A stretch of DNA of 64,000 nucleotides from Ichthyophis bannanicus (lineage: Eukaryota > Chordata > Amphibia > Gymnophiona > Ichthyophiidae), in contig CM066036.1 of assembly GCA_033557465.1 (NCBI GenBank), positions 719,461,828-719,525,827 on the forward strand. The letters are read 5' to 3'. The number at the start of each line of letters is the position of its first letter. Positions within the stretch are counted from its first letter, which is position 1. The notes below the pieces were generated by a model, which saw only the letters and a program-made list of their open reading frames with translations, was not told the origin of the DNA and did not search any database. Position numbers and translations under genes: made by a program. Shown here piece by piece: positions 11,448 through 22,934 of the stretch.

Positions 11448-13375
11448 GCATTGAGTCACCAAACACACACAGCGGCCATCTTAGAAGAGACTAACGACTT
11501 CTTTAAATGCAATCCACCCTTCTTTTTGAGGATCCGTCATGGTATTGACAAACTCTTGATCAACTATAAGCCTTCTAATGTCTGGTCCAACGAACACACC
11601 TTCCTTCAATTCTGCCTCCAACAGGCCTGGAAACTTGGTGACCAAGTATTTGAAGCATTCTCCATCTCTTGGAAGTGATTTTACGAATTGCTTCATCAAT
11701 CCCAATTTTATGTGGAGAGGTGGTAGAAGAACTTTATGGGAAGGTACCAAAGTTTCTCGGAGGATATTTTTTTCACCGACTGTTAGCACCCTCGGCTGCC
11801 AACTCTTCTTGGTCCAGTGATTTTGTCGGTCTCGACTGTCACATAGACACAGAAAACAAGGATATTTGGTATACCCAGCTTGTTGCCCGAGCAGCATGCA
11901 CAAGACCTTCAAGTCCCCACACACTTGCCAACCATGGTCTTCATATTTAAGTTTACAAAGAACCAATTCCAAGTTCTCGTAGGTTTCCTTCAAGTGTACG
12001 GAATGACCTACAGGTATGGAAGCGTAAAAACCATTGTGGAGTAAAACTGCTTTGAGACTTCTTTTTGAAGAATCTATAAAAAGATGCCATTGCACTGAAT
12101 CATATTGGATTTTAAATTGACCCATCAGACCTTCGACATCGATGCAATAAACCAACTTGTCTTCCTGAGCAAAGTAAGGAACAAACTCCTTTTCACAATG
12201 TCTGAACCATGAAGATGACACTCCTGGAAACAATAAATTCCTGCTTTTCAGCCTTGATCCGAGTAACTCAGTGGCATCTTTGGGAAGATTCAAGTCTCTT
12301 ACCAAATCAGTCATCTCCTCCTGAGAAAACAATTTTGATCTTGTATCATCTTCAAAGTCAGAACTTGATTTGTCATCTGGTTCAAGTATGACTTCACCTT
12401 CATCGGAGCTAGGTATCTCTTCCAAGGTAGCAGGGGGCTTGGGTACTGGTATATCTGTGCCATGGGGGATGGGACGAATTGCCAAGTGAAGATTGGGGTA
12501 TGAAATGGAATGCTTCCATTTGGAATTAAACCCTTTAACATCGCATGAACAAAAGTAACAGTCATCACTATGGTTCTTTTGCTCTCGCCATACCATAGGA
12601 ATCCCATAACAGAAATATTTTTTCTTACCCTTGAACCAGTTTCAGAGGTCCGTTTGCACACTTTATGAGGCGCCCAGACTTTATCTTGATCTTCAATTTT
12701 TAGTCCAAAGTATACTTTTTTCACAAAGACTGTAATATTCTGCTGTTGCTTCAACACTGTATATTCACCACAGATGAAACAGAAACTGTCTGGCGAATTA
12801 ATACACTTTCGCGGAGCCATAACATAACGGTTGAAGAATGAAGAGCCAACATGAATTGCGATGAAAAAGTGTGAACAGCCTAGAACCAAGAACCTGATGA
12901 TGATTCGTGCACAAGTGTGGCATGCAGGAGAGAGCAGCTCTGTGTCTGTACAGGAGACGTCACAGTGCTGGCCACGCCCCCCTGCACTGACCGGAGCTGC
13001 TGCTATCTGCCCTGTGTCTCCCTCCCACTGGATTCTTCAGGAAAGATTAACCCCTTCTACCATTAGATGCATGGACTTAAAACGTGCTTAGCTTATGTAT
13101 ATATTGCTAACCATCAGATTTACAGTGCTATATTTTTTTTACATAACTCGAACAACCCCTTTAAGATTTTTTATGGCATTTTATATCTTAAATGCACTTA
13201 TGTGAATTAATTAATAGTAATTTGAAAAAAATTGATAAATTTGAAGACAATTTTGCATGTTGTGGCAAATCATGACGTCTAGGAGTTTTTTCAATATTTT
13301 ATTTGTTTTCAGCACACCAAAATACATGGAAATTAGATGAAAATAATCAAACAGCTTTTTAGTCGCAGACCTGTG

Positions 13376-16110
13376 TTACAGCCCTATCTCCTTGCTAAAC
13401 ACAGATTACAACATTTTTACCTAAATTCTTTGTGCATGTTTGGAATCGAGAAACCATGACTTCATCCATCCAGAACAGATGGTGTTCATAAAACAGAGGT
13501 ATGGCTTTGAGAATTCTGGTGCTTAATTAATGTCTTACATGGACTCAGAAATAAACCGGAGCATTATGCAATTCTCTCTCTAGATGTCAAAAAGGCCTTC
13601 AACAAAGTTGAGTGGCCTTACTTGCTCGAGGTCTTGGAAGAATGGATAACAGCTGGATAACAGCCATGTATGCTAGTCCCATGGCCTCTGTCCTAGTTAA
13701 TGGTTTTTCTCTTCAACTCCTAGCTTGGAACTAGGCAAGCTTGTCCCTTGTCTCCCCTCCTCTTCACACTGGCAATAGAGCCTCTTGCTTTGCATATTTG
13801 AAAACAGGCGATGGACTCCTGGATTTACCTGGGAGGACATACACATACAATCTCACTATGCGCTGATGACACACTTATCTACCTCTGAGATCCAGCATCC
13901 AAACTTCCGAGAATAATGGACTTACTCAACTGCTTTTCTAGGATCTCAGGCTTCTGTGAATTGGAAAAAACGTGTCTTTGCTTTTCTGTGTGACTGCAGC
14001 AACGTCTCCCCTTTCTGAGTACTGGTGACATTCTTAAGATTGATTGGTTCTGTTATTTACGTACAAATATCCACCGGACCTCTCCGCCTTTTCTCGCTAA
14101 ATTATGGAACATTCACGGGGGATTTGAATAAGGATATAGAGTCTTGGAGAGCCACTTCTGTCTCTTGGCTTTGCCGCCTTAATACTGTCAAGTTGCTCCT
14201 CCTTCCTAAATTCATCTCTTTTTATGTAGCTTCCTATACATGTGCCTCAGAGTTTCTTTACATCAGTGTGACATGCTCTCACTGGCTTCATCTGGCAAGG
14301 TAAAAGACCCCGGGTCAGCTGGCCCACTCTTGTTTGACCTAAACATTCTGGGAAACTATCATGCTTGACCGCGTGCTCATTATTTTTAGACATCAAGTTT
14401 CTTGGTCAGATTGGGTGACTCTGGAGGAGGCATGGCTGTCCCCAATCCCCCTTGCAGCCTTTTTATTCTTGAGGGGCCATTTTGAGAAAAGTCTAGTGTT
14501 TGCTCAGTCCTTTCTGGGACCTGCTTGGAGAGCATGGAATGTTTTATGTAACTGGCACAATACATCCCCCCAGTTATCACCCTTCACATTGATCTCAGCC
14601 TTTCCTTTTGTGACGGACGTTTGTGGGAGGGCATTTAACCCTGGGAGCAATTTATGGGTATCCTCATTATTTGAAGGCCCACTCTCATTTCACAGTCCCA
14701 ACTGGAGAAGCTTTGGGGAACCAAACTGACATATTTCCAGTACTTTCAGCTGTGGCATTGCTTTGGAGTCTCTTCCTAAGTCTCATTGGCCCTGCACTCC
14801 CCCCCCCCCCCCCAACTGTGGCAGCGAGTTATTTTTGAATCCAAATGGCTGAAGTCCATTTTGGCTCGACAATACCATGCTTCTGCAATGGATCCCCCAA
14901 CTCCTACATGCACTCTCACTCACAGAGTGGGTTGGAGTGTGGCCATGGGTGGGGCATCAGAGGAATTTTGGGAAGAGGTGTACCAATATTCTCACTCTTG
15001 TTCAATCTGCTTATCCTTAGTGAATACCCAGCTGTGCATCCTACTGTGCATGTCTGTCGTCCCGATTAATCTCATCTGGGGAGGCAGGAAAGATGATCCC
15101 CTATGTTGGAGACTTTGTGGAGGACATGGAGACTTTGAACACATGTGGTGGTTTTGCCCTAAATTGCAGCTGTTATGGTCCCAAGGACATGAGCACATAA
15201 ACTCCTGGTGTGTATTTCCCCTTTTTGATTGAATCATGTGTGTTAAGATATCTATGCCCAGACCTCCTTCCTGAGGATTGCACCAGCTCTCTGACTGCTT
15301 CTGAAGGCCTATTGTGTTATTGTGCATTACTGGAAGAGGGCCTCATGAGTGGAGTGGATGACCAAAGTATGGGACGTCTATTGCATGGTGAAACTTATGG
15401 TGGACCTTCATGGTAAACCCAAGACAGTCCAGAGCCTATAATCCAGTTTTCTACCTGTAGAGATTTGATTCACTTATGGGGGGGGGGGGGGGGGAGGTAC
15501 TGCACCCTGCCAGTGCTTAATTTGAATTCTAACTTGAACCCTAGTCCAAGGTTTGCCTTCTCTAGAAATCTGGTCTCTACCGGGCTCATTGACCCATTCT
15601 CTCCTACGGCTAGTGTCTGGCCCCACCCACCCTCTCATGATGTGTTTCTTTCTTCTTTTCTGGGCTTTACTGCTTTGAGGGTAGTTAGGGGCATTTTATG
15701 GGGAGGGTAGGACAGCCAGATATTTGCTCATTAGACATGGAGAGCCTCTTTTTATTTTTATTATGCTCTTCTCTCATTGCACTACTTCCTGTTAGTATAG
15801 GTTATATCTATTTCACATGGTAGGATGGGGGCGGGGGTTGGAAGTGGAAGGGGGCGGGGGAAGCAGAAAGGTGGGGAGAGGGGATGAGGGGGGATATGGG
15901 GAAAATATTGGGGTTCCATTTTTCTAGGAAGAAAGATGGTTCTCTAGACCTGATCAGTCTTTTTGACACAGTTTTTGCCTGGTATCTTTCAGTAAAATTG
16001 TACTGGTTGTTATTTCTTACGATGTGCATTCTGATACTGCTATGATTTGATGATATTTGCAGTTGTAGTCCTTCTTGTTTGCTCAATCAAAATTATATAC
16101 ACACAAAAAA
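13376..16110 (+). other. 3' half of the older L1 (RT to tail)
   Basis: Coding similarity runs from PISLLN at 13376 to about 15420. After that comes an L1-like 3' UTR holding a G-run (15478-15494), a second G-rich stretch at 15826-15900, and an A-rich end near 16090-16110. No further gene is seen in the UTR. Confidence 0.65.
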
Positions 16111-17327
16111 ATAAGGTTGGTTATTAGAATCTTCAGTAGCAACTACATCTTTCTCTTCTGCAGTAGACATCTAATCTTAACCACCAAACTTACAAGTGTC
16201 TTGCTGTTGTCAAGGGAGCTAAACCTGCCAAATTCTTCATTTAAAGTAAACACAACATAACCAATTAAGGGAAAAACATATACACATGCCCATGATAATC
16301 AGAGCATGACTTGCTTCTGATTTCACTACTGATCTTGACAGCATAGTGTTCTATTTTCCCACAGCAACAAAATGACCCCACACATACTTTCACAAGACTT
16401 TACAAATTTGTAATCACAATATACAAAGACAGTGACACTTTACTCTGAAAATGCAGGCCAGAACAATCCATTAGGTGAGATACTGTATAGCATTCTTACA
16501 GTAATACTCCGCATGTTCTGCATTTTTGATGCACAGTTGGTTGATATAACATTCTGAACTTGCCAAAGATAAGAACTACAGTCACCAAGCCCTAGTTTGA
16601 AATTACTGTCTAATAAGTAGCATTGGAACAAAAGTCAGAGGCCAGGATTATTCTTTCCGTAGTCGGCATTAGCAGACAATGGACAAATCATTTTCTAAAG
16701 TTAGCTCCTAAAGGAATCATCATTTCCCAACATATTTTATATGCCAAAAGGAGTTTAGAATTGAATAGTTTTGATTACCAGAGGACATCTATTAAACAGG
16801 AAAGTGGAATTGTTTTAGATGTGAAGTGACATTTTAGAAAGAAAGTTGAAGTCAAATTGGAGATGCCCAGAGCAGAATGTGCCAAGAAATGCCAAGGACC
16901 CCTTATATTTACAATAATGCTTTCTATTGGGCGAGTATCTCCAAATTGTTTTAGCACATACTATAACAGCAATGAATCTCATTCTTAATCTAGGCTGTTT
17001 TGGGTATAATCTTAACTTCTCAGATTTCTTACTTATCTTTTTAACAAATGAAATGTGCAAAAGAAAAGCTTCCCTCTGCAACTTGTAGGCCCTAATACAT
17101 ACAGTACAGGCAACATACATGGGCAGATGGGACTGACCTGCAGACTTTCCCCCCATCTTCCCAACTAACAAACCAATTAATGTCATTACTGTTATAAACT
17201 TTCATGAAGAAAGTATTCAACGTTTAATATTTCTGCAGCATCATTAATATACAGCGTTTTCCTGCACATTCTGCCCTGATGTCTCAGATTGCATTTGGAT
17301 GCCCTTTCTAAAATGCCACTTTTAAAG
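16111..17327. other. No recognisable feature
   Basis: AT-rich single-copy-looking DNA. Several 60-120 codon open stretches exist on both strands but show no family motif, no repeat end and no codon bias. It may be old unannotated repeat or unique intergenic sequence. Confidence 0.5.
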
Positions 17328-17329
17328 TA

Positions 17330-18580
17330 CAGCGGTGTGGAATCACTTGTGAGTTTTGCGTTTTTCATACTTTCTAACGTTTTTTTTTTAATTTTGCGTT
17401 AGCCCAGCATATTCATCTTTCTACCACATTAAAAGGGATACATTTGGATATTAGAGTTGACTTTTTTGAATTCCTTGCTTCCAATTTAAATACTTTACAG
17501 ACACTGGGAGATAGCTACTGCGATTTTTGTGGATCCTGCATCAAAACCGGATAGAGATTATCCAATGTGCACACGTTATTTCTGACCAATCAGGAGGCTG
17601 GTTTCCACTAACAAATAACAATGCAGATATCTAGCCAACAGTGCAGCTATAAAAGCGCTCAGAATGTTTGAATTTCATATGCTTTCTGGATCGACCATGA
17701 AGATGACTCTGACCCTGACGTTGGAAGAGCGTGTTTGTGTGTCCTTTATGAGCGAGGAAGGATTTTCAAGCTGTCACATAGCCAGGAAAGTTGGCTGCAG
17801 TCAGAGCATTGTTGTTAAGATTGTACAGAAGAAGAAAGAAATGGGTTCAGTGGTGGACAAGCCTCGTTCAGGTCATCCACATGCATCAACATCATGCCAG
17901 GACCGCGCACTACAATGCATTTCACGGCCAGTTCCTGTTCCAAGATGACAATGCACTATGCCATTGCTCCAGACAGGTGATCAGCTGGAAGCAGCGGAAC
18001 ATTAAGTCAATGGACTGGCATGCCCAGTTCTCCAATCGAGAACCTGTGGCACAAGGTGGCCTTGGAAATATCCAAGAGGCATCCAACATCAAAGTGTGAG
18101 CTGGTTAAGTCACTCATTGCAGCTTGGAACAGCGTTGTCACCAACGATCACCTTGTCAGACTGGTTCATTCAATGCCGAAAAGGTGCTGTCAGGTGATCA
18201 ATAACAAAGGGTGGCCCATCAAATACGAAGCCATCACTGACACATAAAAATGGCCTTTTTCAATGCCACATACATTAATTTGAAGGAAACCTGGCGTGCG
18301 TCCATATTATTTTAGAGCATTCTTACAATAATATATCGTTGACCAACGATGTACATTATGCAATTTTCACAGAAAATCTATCAACAGGACAACTATGGGG
18401 AACAAACTCAGAAAATAAGGGCCAAACCAATACTAAAAGTTGGCCCTAATAGCCAAATCTATCACTTATCATGAGATACACAGAAAAAGACACTGGGAGG
18501 AAAAATAAATTAAGATATAAGGTCACAAAGTTGAAAAAACATCAAATTTGCAAGTGATTCCAGACTTGTGCACACCACTG
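17330..18580 (+). mobile_element. Tc1/mariner transposon, internally deleted
   Basis: The ends are inverted repeats: CAGCGGTGTGGAATCACTTG at the left and the complement of CAAGTGATTCCAGACTTGTG...CACACCACTG at the right, each bordered by TA (17328-17329 and 18581-18582). This is the Tc1/mariner arrangement. At 1,251 bp the element is shorter than a typical 1.6-kb Tc1, and the missing part lies in the transposase. Confidence 0.88.
17697..18247 (+). pseudogene. Tc1-type transposase, deleted in the catalytic core
   Basis: The start at 17697 gives MKMTLTLTLEERV followed by a helix-turn-helix (GFSSCHIARKVGCSQSIVVK) and a linker DKPRSGHP. The sequence then jumps to the segment before the second catalytic Asp (QDDNALCH-like, about 17945-17965) and to the DD34E glutamate in NREPVAQ/NPIENLWHK (about 18020-18050). 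The C-terminus ends YEAITDT at 18247. The part with the first catalytic Asp is absent, and there are two frame changes. A TATAAAAG motif at 17649 lies upstream. It could only be mobilised in trans. Confidence 0.82.
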
Positions 18581-18654
18581 TACAATGAGAGATAAGAAGA
18601 AAAACAAGACAGAACAGATAGTACTATATATACTGTCCTACACCCTTTGGCCCT

Positions 18655-21612
18655 CCCTTGGTTTGCAGCTTGTCGTGCTGTGAGGGCTTGTGTGCATCTG
18701 TGATGATAAGGGCTAAGCTATTGGTAGTTAAACTACTGGCAGGGTCTCCCAAGATGGACAGATCTCAGCTGAGGTTCCAGACCAAGACAAACCACCCATC
18801 TGGGTAGCAGCAGAATGGGACAGTGTTACCGGCGGAGGATCATATTTCTGTGACAACGGCAACAACACAAAACTTAAACTGCAAAAAGGAAAGACCTGGC
18901 AATCTACTTCTGTATTTTGTCATGAAAACCCAGTGGATAGTCACAACAAAACAAATTATACTATAGTGCTGAAAGATGAGACTCACAGGTTGGAAGGCAC
19001 TCAACTAGCTACTGAGGAGGAGCTAAAGATTTTTCAGAGTAAAGCCAGCATTTATGATGTGGTTGGATCAAAGCCCTCGGGACATCTGACTCCCAATGTA
19101 GCTGCGCATGAAATGAGAGTCAGAAGCTGTAAAGATGTCTTACATATTGGGACATGGAATGTACGAAGCATGAAAGAAGGGAAGATGGAAGTGATCAAGA
19201 ATGAAATGGAACATGTACAACTTGATCTGTTGGGTGTCAGCGAACTGAAATGGACTGGCATCAGTCACTTTGCATAAGATGATAACATGGTCTACTATGC
19301 TAGAAATAAAAGACAAAGAAGAAATGGTGTTGCATTTATAATAAAGAAGAAACTTGCAAGAACTATAATGAAAAACAATGCAGTCAGTGAACGCTTAATC
19401 TCTATTTGTCTATGAGGAATACCTATCAACACAACTATAATTCAAGTGTATGCAACAAACAACAGCTGCAGAAGAAGATGAAATTAATGAGTTCTATGAA
19501 CAAGTTCAAGTTGAAATTGATAGAACATGCAAACAGAATATCCTGATAGTCATGGTGACTGGAACGCAAAAGTTGGCAACAAAGGCGGCGGAAAAGTGGT
19601 GGGAAAATATGGACTTGGCAACAGAAATGAAGCTGGAGAAAGACTGATGGAATTCTGCAAGACCAACAATCTATTCATCTCAAACACCTTTTTCCAGCAA
19701 CACAAGCGGTGATTCTACACATGGACTTCACCCAATGGATTGTACAAAAATCATATTGACTACATCTGTGGAAATCAATGATGGAAAAGCTCTATAACAT
19801 CAACAAAGACAAAACCTGGAGCTGACTGTGGTACAGATCACCAACTACTAGTATGCAAACTCAAGCTAAAGTTGAAAAAGAGCAAGTCACTCATGAATGT
19901 AGCAAAATATGACCTTGAGAATATCCACTGAAATTTAAAGACTGCCTGCAAAATCAATTTGCTGCTTTAGATACAAATGATAGAGCTCCAGAAGAGTTAT
20001 GGAATGACATCAAGAATATTGTGTTGGAAGAAAGCGAAAAATCTCTACAAAAGGTAAGAAAGCAAAAACGGCCAAAATGGATGACTGAAGAAAATCTGAA
20101 ACTTGCCCAGAAACGCAGAGAAGCTAAAGCCAGAGGAGAAAGAAAGACAATCAAAGAACTCAACATAGATTTCCAACGTGCAGCAAGACAGGACAAGGAA
20201 AAGTACTACAATGACACATGCAAGGAAATAGATGTAGAAACTATTAGAGGAAGAATAAGATTGGCTTTCCTAAGGCTATGAGAGTTAAAGAATAAATTCC
20301 AGCCTCAAATTGTAATGTTACAAGATGTTCAAGGTAATATGTTGAATGATGCTGAGAAGATCAAGAAAAGGTGGAAAGAATATAAAGAGTTTTTATATGA
20401 TAAAGATCAAGTGGACCAACAGCTTTTCCTTATGAGCCGGAACCATTGGCGATGAGAGAAGTCATCAAAGCAGCATTGAAAGCCTTATCAAAGAACAAAG
20501 CATCAGGCATTGATGGCATTTACATAGAAGTATTACAGCAATCTGATGCAACTTTTTGAATACTTACAAGGCTCTGCCAGGATTTTTGGAAGACAACATT
20601 ATGGCCAACTGACTGCAAAGGATCTGTGTTTATACCAATACTAAAAAGGTGATCCAACTGACTGTGGACATTATCGCACGATCGTGCTGATCCCACATGC
20701 CATCAAGATTATACTGAAGATTATTCAACAGAGACTACAACCATACCTGGAACAAGAACCACCTTAAGTGAAAGCAGGGTTCAGGAAAGGGCGAGAAATG
20801 ACAGACATCATCAAGGATGTAAGATGGTCCTTGAAAAGACTAAAGAATACCAAAAGGATATCTATTTGTGCTTTATCTTCTACAGCAAGGCTTTTGACTG
20901 TGTAAACCATGAGAAACTCTGGGCCACATTAAGAAGCATGGGTATATCAGAACATCTGATCTTTCTCTTGCACAACCTTTACATTGATCAAGAAGCAATG
21001 GTTCGAACGTAACAATGAGAAATAGAATGGTTTAAAATCAGCAAAGGTGTATGACAAGGCTGCATACTTTCTCCCTTTAATTTATATGCAGTACAAATCA
21101 TCAGATGATCAGGATTGTAAGAAGACAACAAAAGTGTGAAGATTGGTGGAAGACTCATCAACAACCTTCGCTATACTGATGATACCACATTACTGGCTGA
21201 AAGTGAAGATGATCTGAAACATTTGCTTCTCACAGTCAAGAAACATAGTCTTAAAATGGGCCTGCACCTTAATGTAAAGAAGACAGAGATCATGACAATG
21301 GGCAAAATCAATAAGTTCATCATTGAAAGAGAAGAAATTGAAATCATAGACAACTTTAACCTACTTGGATCAGCTATCAGTAAAGAAGCAGCAAGCAGTC
21401 AAGAAATCTAATGACACATTACTCTTGCAGAATGGCTATAAAAGACCTAGACAAGATTCTCAAGAGCAGAGATGTCTCTCTCCGTACAAAGATTTGACTC
21501 GTTCAAGCCATGGCATTTTCAATAACATCATATGGATGCGAAAGCTGGACAGTGAAAAAGATAGACATGAAGAAAATTGATGTCTTTGAATTATGGTGTT
21601 ACTGGAGGTGAA
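18655..21612 (+). mobile_element. RTE/BovB LINE copy 1, 3'-truncated
   Basis: The 5' end (CTTGGTTTGCAGCTTG) matches the 5' ends of BovB copies 4 and 5. Coding similarity begins at about 18930 and stops abruptly at about 21612 inside the C-terminal domain, so the normal AAC-rich 3' end is missing, probably by a later deletion. Five copies of this family occur in the window. Confidence 0.85.
18933..21612 (+). pseudogene. BovB polyprotein relic: endonuclease and reverse transcriptase
   Basis: Order of visible parts: LHIGTWNVRSM (start of the APE endonuclease), LLGVSELKWTG, a GDWNAKVGNK-like motif at about 19555-19590, a conserved linker (KRPKWMTEE), then RT motifs IYLCFIFYSKAFDCVNHEKL, a GCILSP-like motif and RYTDDTTLLAE, in which the catalytic YADD has become YTDD. 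Many frameshifts and stops interrupt it. Automated pipelines often mislabel this family as 'craniofacial development protein 2-like'; the sequence shows a retrotransposon. Confidence 0.82.
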
Positions 21613-22934
21613 GAGATTTAAAGAAGGGGCTTGGACTATGGTTTTGAAGTGTATAGGTGGTATTGGACACTTATGAGAGGAGAGGTATAATATTTCAGGG
21701 GGGCTTGGGCTTCATGGTGCTGTCAGATGGTGGGAACCCTTTACCCACTAGTTCCAGATTATCCTTGCTGCCCCTTTAAGATGGTGACCAGGTGTATCAA
21801 GCTGCATGTTAGCAGCTCAATAATTTCAGCAGAGAAACATAAGTTTTGATCTGAGCCCTGGGAATAAGGCAACTTGTGTTGTTTTAATGCAAGCTACATT
21901 ACTCCTTTACTGTGTGAGCCACTATCTAATGGTACAGAGTTACCTCAGATTAGTGACTCTTTCAATAAACTAAACTGTGGCAAAATGCCTTTTCTTCCCA
22001 CAGCTTACTAACTACCCCATTGAAATTAACAGTAACATTCAGTAGAATGTTCTTATTTCTTTGACTGAAGTTATTGGCTCACAAGCCAACATCACTTCAT
22101 ATAACATCAAAATAAAAATCAGGTGAAATCTTTATTTAAAAAGATACCTTTTTCCTTTCATAGTCATATAAACACACACTCATAATTAAAAGACACCTTC
22201 AGTACTTTCTAGAAAATGAGAATATCATGTGAATTTCTTTTGCAAAAACTGAATAGAACATGACAGTCTTAGGTTAGTCACTATGAATTTGGGTACTGGC
22301 AAGTTGGATTGTGAGAAGAGGAAAAGAGGAGGCGGAATGTAGTTCATAACCAAAGTGCTCTGAGCCAGGGATATGAAATATTCTATGTTCAATGACCCAG
22401 TGAGAGGGGAGAACACCATTTCTAATCCAGACTGGCTCATCTTCCCTTGATTATAAAGGCTTAAACCTAATATAACATACCATATTCCCTATACTAATAC
22501 AAACATGGATATTTGGAATCAGTGGTCCCTTCAGAAGTACCAGGAAGTAGCCTAATCTTGAACGAGAGTTACGTTTTAAAGTCAGTACACAGTTTTGGAT
22601 TTCCTTGTGTAGTGGGATGCTAGGGCTACAATTTGCCCTCCATCAACGGTCAGATGTTAATTCATCCAGCAGTGTTTTTTGTCATGCTGCAAAATCAGTA
22701 AACTGATTGGCTTAACTGATATTTAGCTATGGTCCTGGAGATTTACTTCAGTACATAATTTTTCATATTTCAGCATGACGTCTATAATGACTGTAATGAT
22801 TCTTAGTATTTGAAAGAAAAATTATAGCAACAATGCATTACCTTATGAATGTTATATCTAAAAACTATATGGGTTAAACTTCAACCTTCTAGACAAGAAA
22901 AATATGTTATGCTCTTATGTTCTTATAAAAATAT
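21613..22934. other. No recognisable feature
   Basis: AT-rich sequence without family motifs. An AATAAA occurs near 21963 and the first 400 bases have an LTR-like feel, but no TG...CA ends or target duplication were found. Reading frames are short and unrelated to known proteins. Confidence 0.4.

Larger units (their letters stand above)
9600..11493 (-). mobile_element. ORF1-only L1 retroposon ('half-L1', HAL1-like)
   Basis: Read on the minus strand, the unit starts with AAGATGGCCGC, a motif common in L1 5' UTRs. It continues with an ORF1 beginning MPKRKGK, a 3' UTR of about 270 bases and a poly(A) tail (T-run 9600-9611 on the plus strand). No endonuclease or reverse transcriptase lies between ORF1 and the tail. 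ACGACTT flanks both sides (9593-9599 and 11494-11500), and the transposase reading frame is continuous across the insertion, so both boundaries are well supported. It must have moved with proteins supplied in trans. A CORE-SINE interrupts it at 10519-10796. Confidence 0.78.
9263..12820 (-). pseudogene. Putative RNase H-fold (DDE-like) transposase of an unnamed family
   Basis: Start taken at the ATG whose complement is at 12818-12820 (MAPRKC...), stop TGA at 9265-9263. Without the nested insertion it would be about 550 residues. The N-terminus has a CxxC...HxxC zinc-finger pattern (CFICGEY ... APHKVC). The middle shows FIDSSKRSLKAVLLHNG (candidate first Asp, near 12073), CGDLKVLCMLLGQQ (candidate second Asp), a CFLC knuckle followed by NHW, and LLPPLHIKLG. 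The C-terminus contains FHQDIKEMERRYQG (candidate acidic residue). I recall the same motif order in repeated uncharacterised proteins of cnidarians and arthropods, but I cannot name the superfamily. Lesions: a frameshift near 12645-12660, TGA stops at 12644-12642 and 9421-9419 (both possible CpG decay), and the insertion at 9600-11493. The catalytic assignment is inference. Confidence 0.65.
9004..13375 (-). mobile_element. TIR-bounded DNA transposon with an unfamiliar transposase-like gene
   Basis: The two ends are inverted copies of each other. The outer edge CAAAGGTCTGC (9004-9014) matches the complement of GCAGACCTGTG (13365-13375). Further in, GCTGTTTTGGTTATT and TTTTGGTGCGCTGAA on the left pair with GCTGTTTGATTATT and TTTTGGTGTGCTGAA on the right, and weaker similarity continues for about 130 bases. 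The element is inserted in an L1 ORF2 whose codons rejoin in frame across it. No clean target duplication was found; TTGCAG before and TTACAG after are similar, but counting them as a duplication would remove expected L1 codons. It carries one gene on the minus strand and a nested ORF1-only L1 at 9600-11493. Confidence 0.75.
7600..15420 (+). pseudogene. L1 ORF2 relic in three blocks
   Basis: Block 1 (7620-7770 and 8345-9003): motifs such as WWEYLSL, a run of charged residues around ILELEQLHH, then GNKAHQLLLCQLQRQ and IFAHFYEDMYSS, the linker between endonuclease and RT in L1. Block 2 (13376-14300): PISLLN, a DVKKAFNKVEWPYLLEVLE-like RT motif 2 and an ACPLSPLLFTLAIEPL-like motif. Block 3 (14300-15420): the C-terminal domain, including CWRLCGGHGDFEHMWWFCP, the Cys-His knuckle of ORF2. 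The endonuclease is missing, and stops and frameshifts are frequent. Block 3 also holds a C-run at about 14800-14814. Confidence 0.75.
5471..16110 (+). mobile_element. Older L1 copy, heavily interrupted
   Basis: Sense-strand L1 pieces occur in collinear order: ORF1 C-terminus (about 5500-6760), pre-RT ORF2 (about 7600-9003), and RT through C-terminus and 3' UTR (13376-16110). A tail-like end (GCTCAATCAAAA, then A-rich) lies near 16080-16110. Three insertions interrupt it: MITE copies at 5803-6658 and 7771-8338 and a DNA transposon at 9004-13375. The endonuclease part of ORF2 appears to be deleted around 7570-7620. Codons on the two sides of the transposon join in frame as SCSYSPISLLN, which fits the L1 RT motif and supports both boundaries. 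Confidence 0.8.

Noticed and set aside
8998..13381. TTGCAG / TTACAG as a 6-bp target duplication of the 4.37-kb transposon
   Set aside because: Removing one copy would delete two expected codons of the L1 RT motif; the uninterrupted motif reads correctly only if both are original L1 sequence.
18933..19277. Similarity to proteins often annotated 'craniofacial development protein 2-like'
   Set aside because: That label in databases comes from BovB endonucleases; here the same frame continues into a reverse transcriptase and occurs in five copies.
21613..22010. A possible second LTR (AATAAA near 21963)
   Set aside because: No TG...CA termini, no target duplication and no partner sequence could be found.
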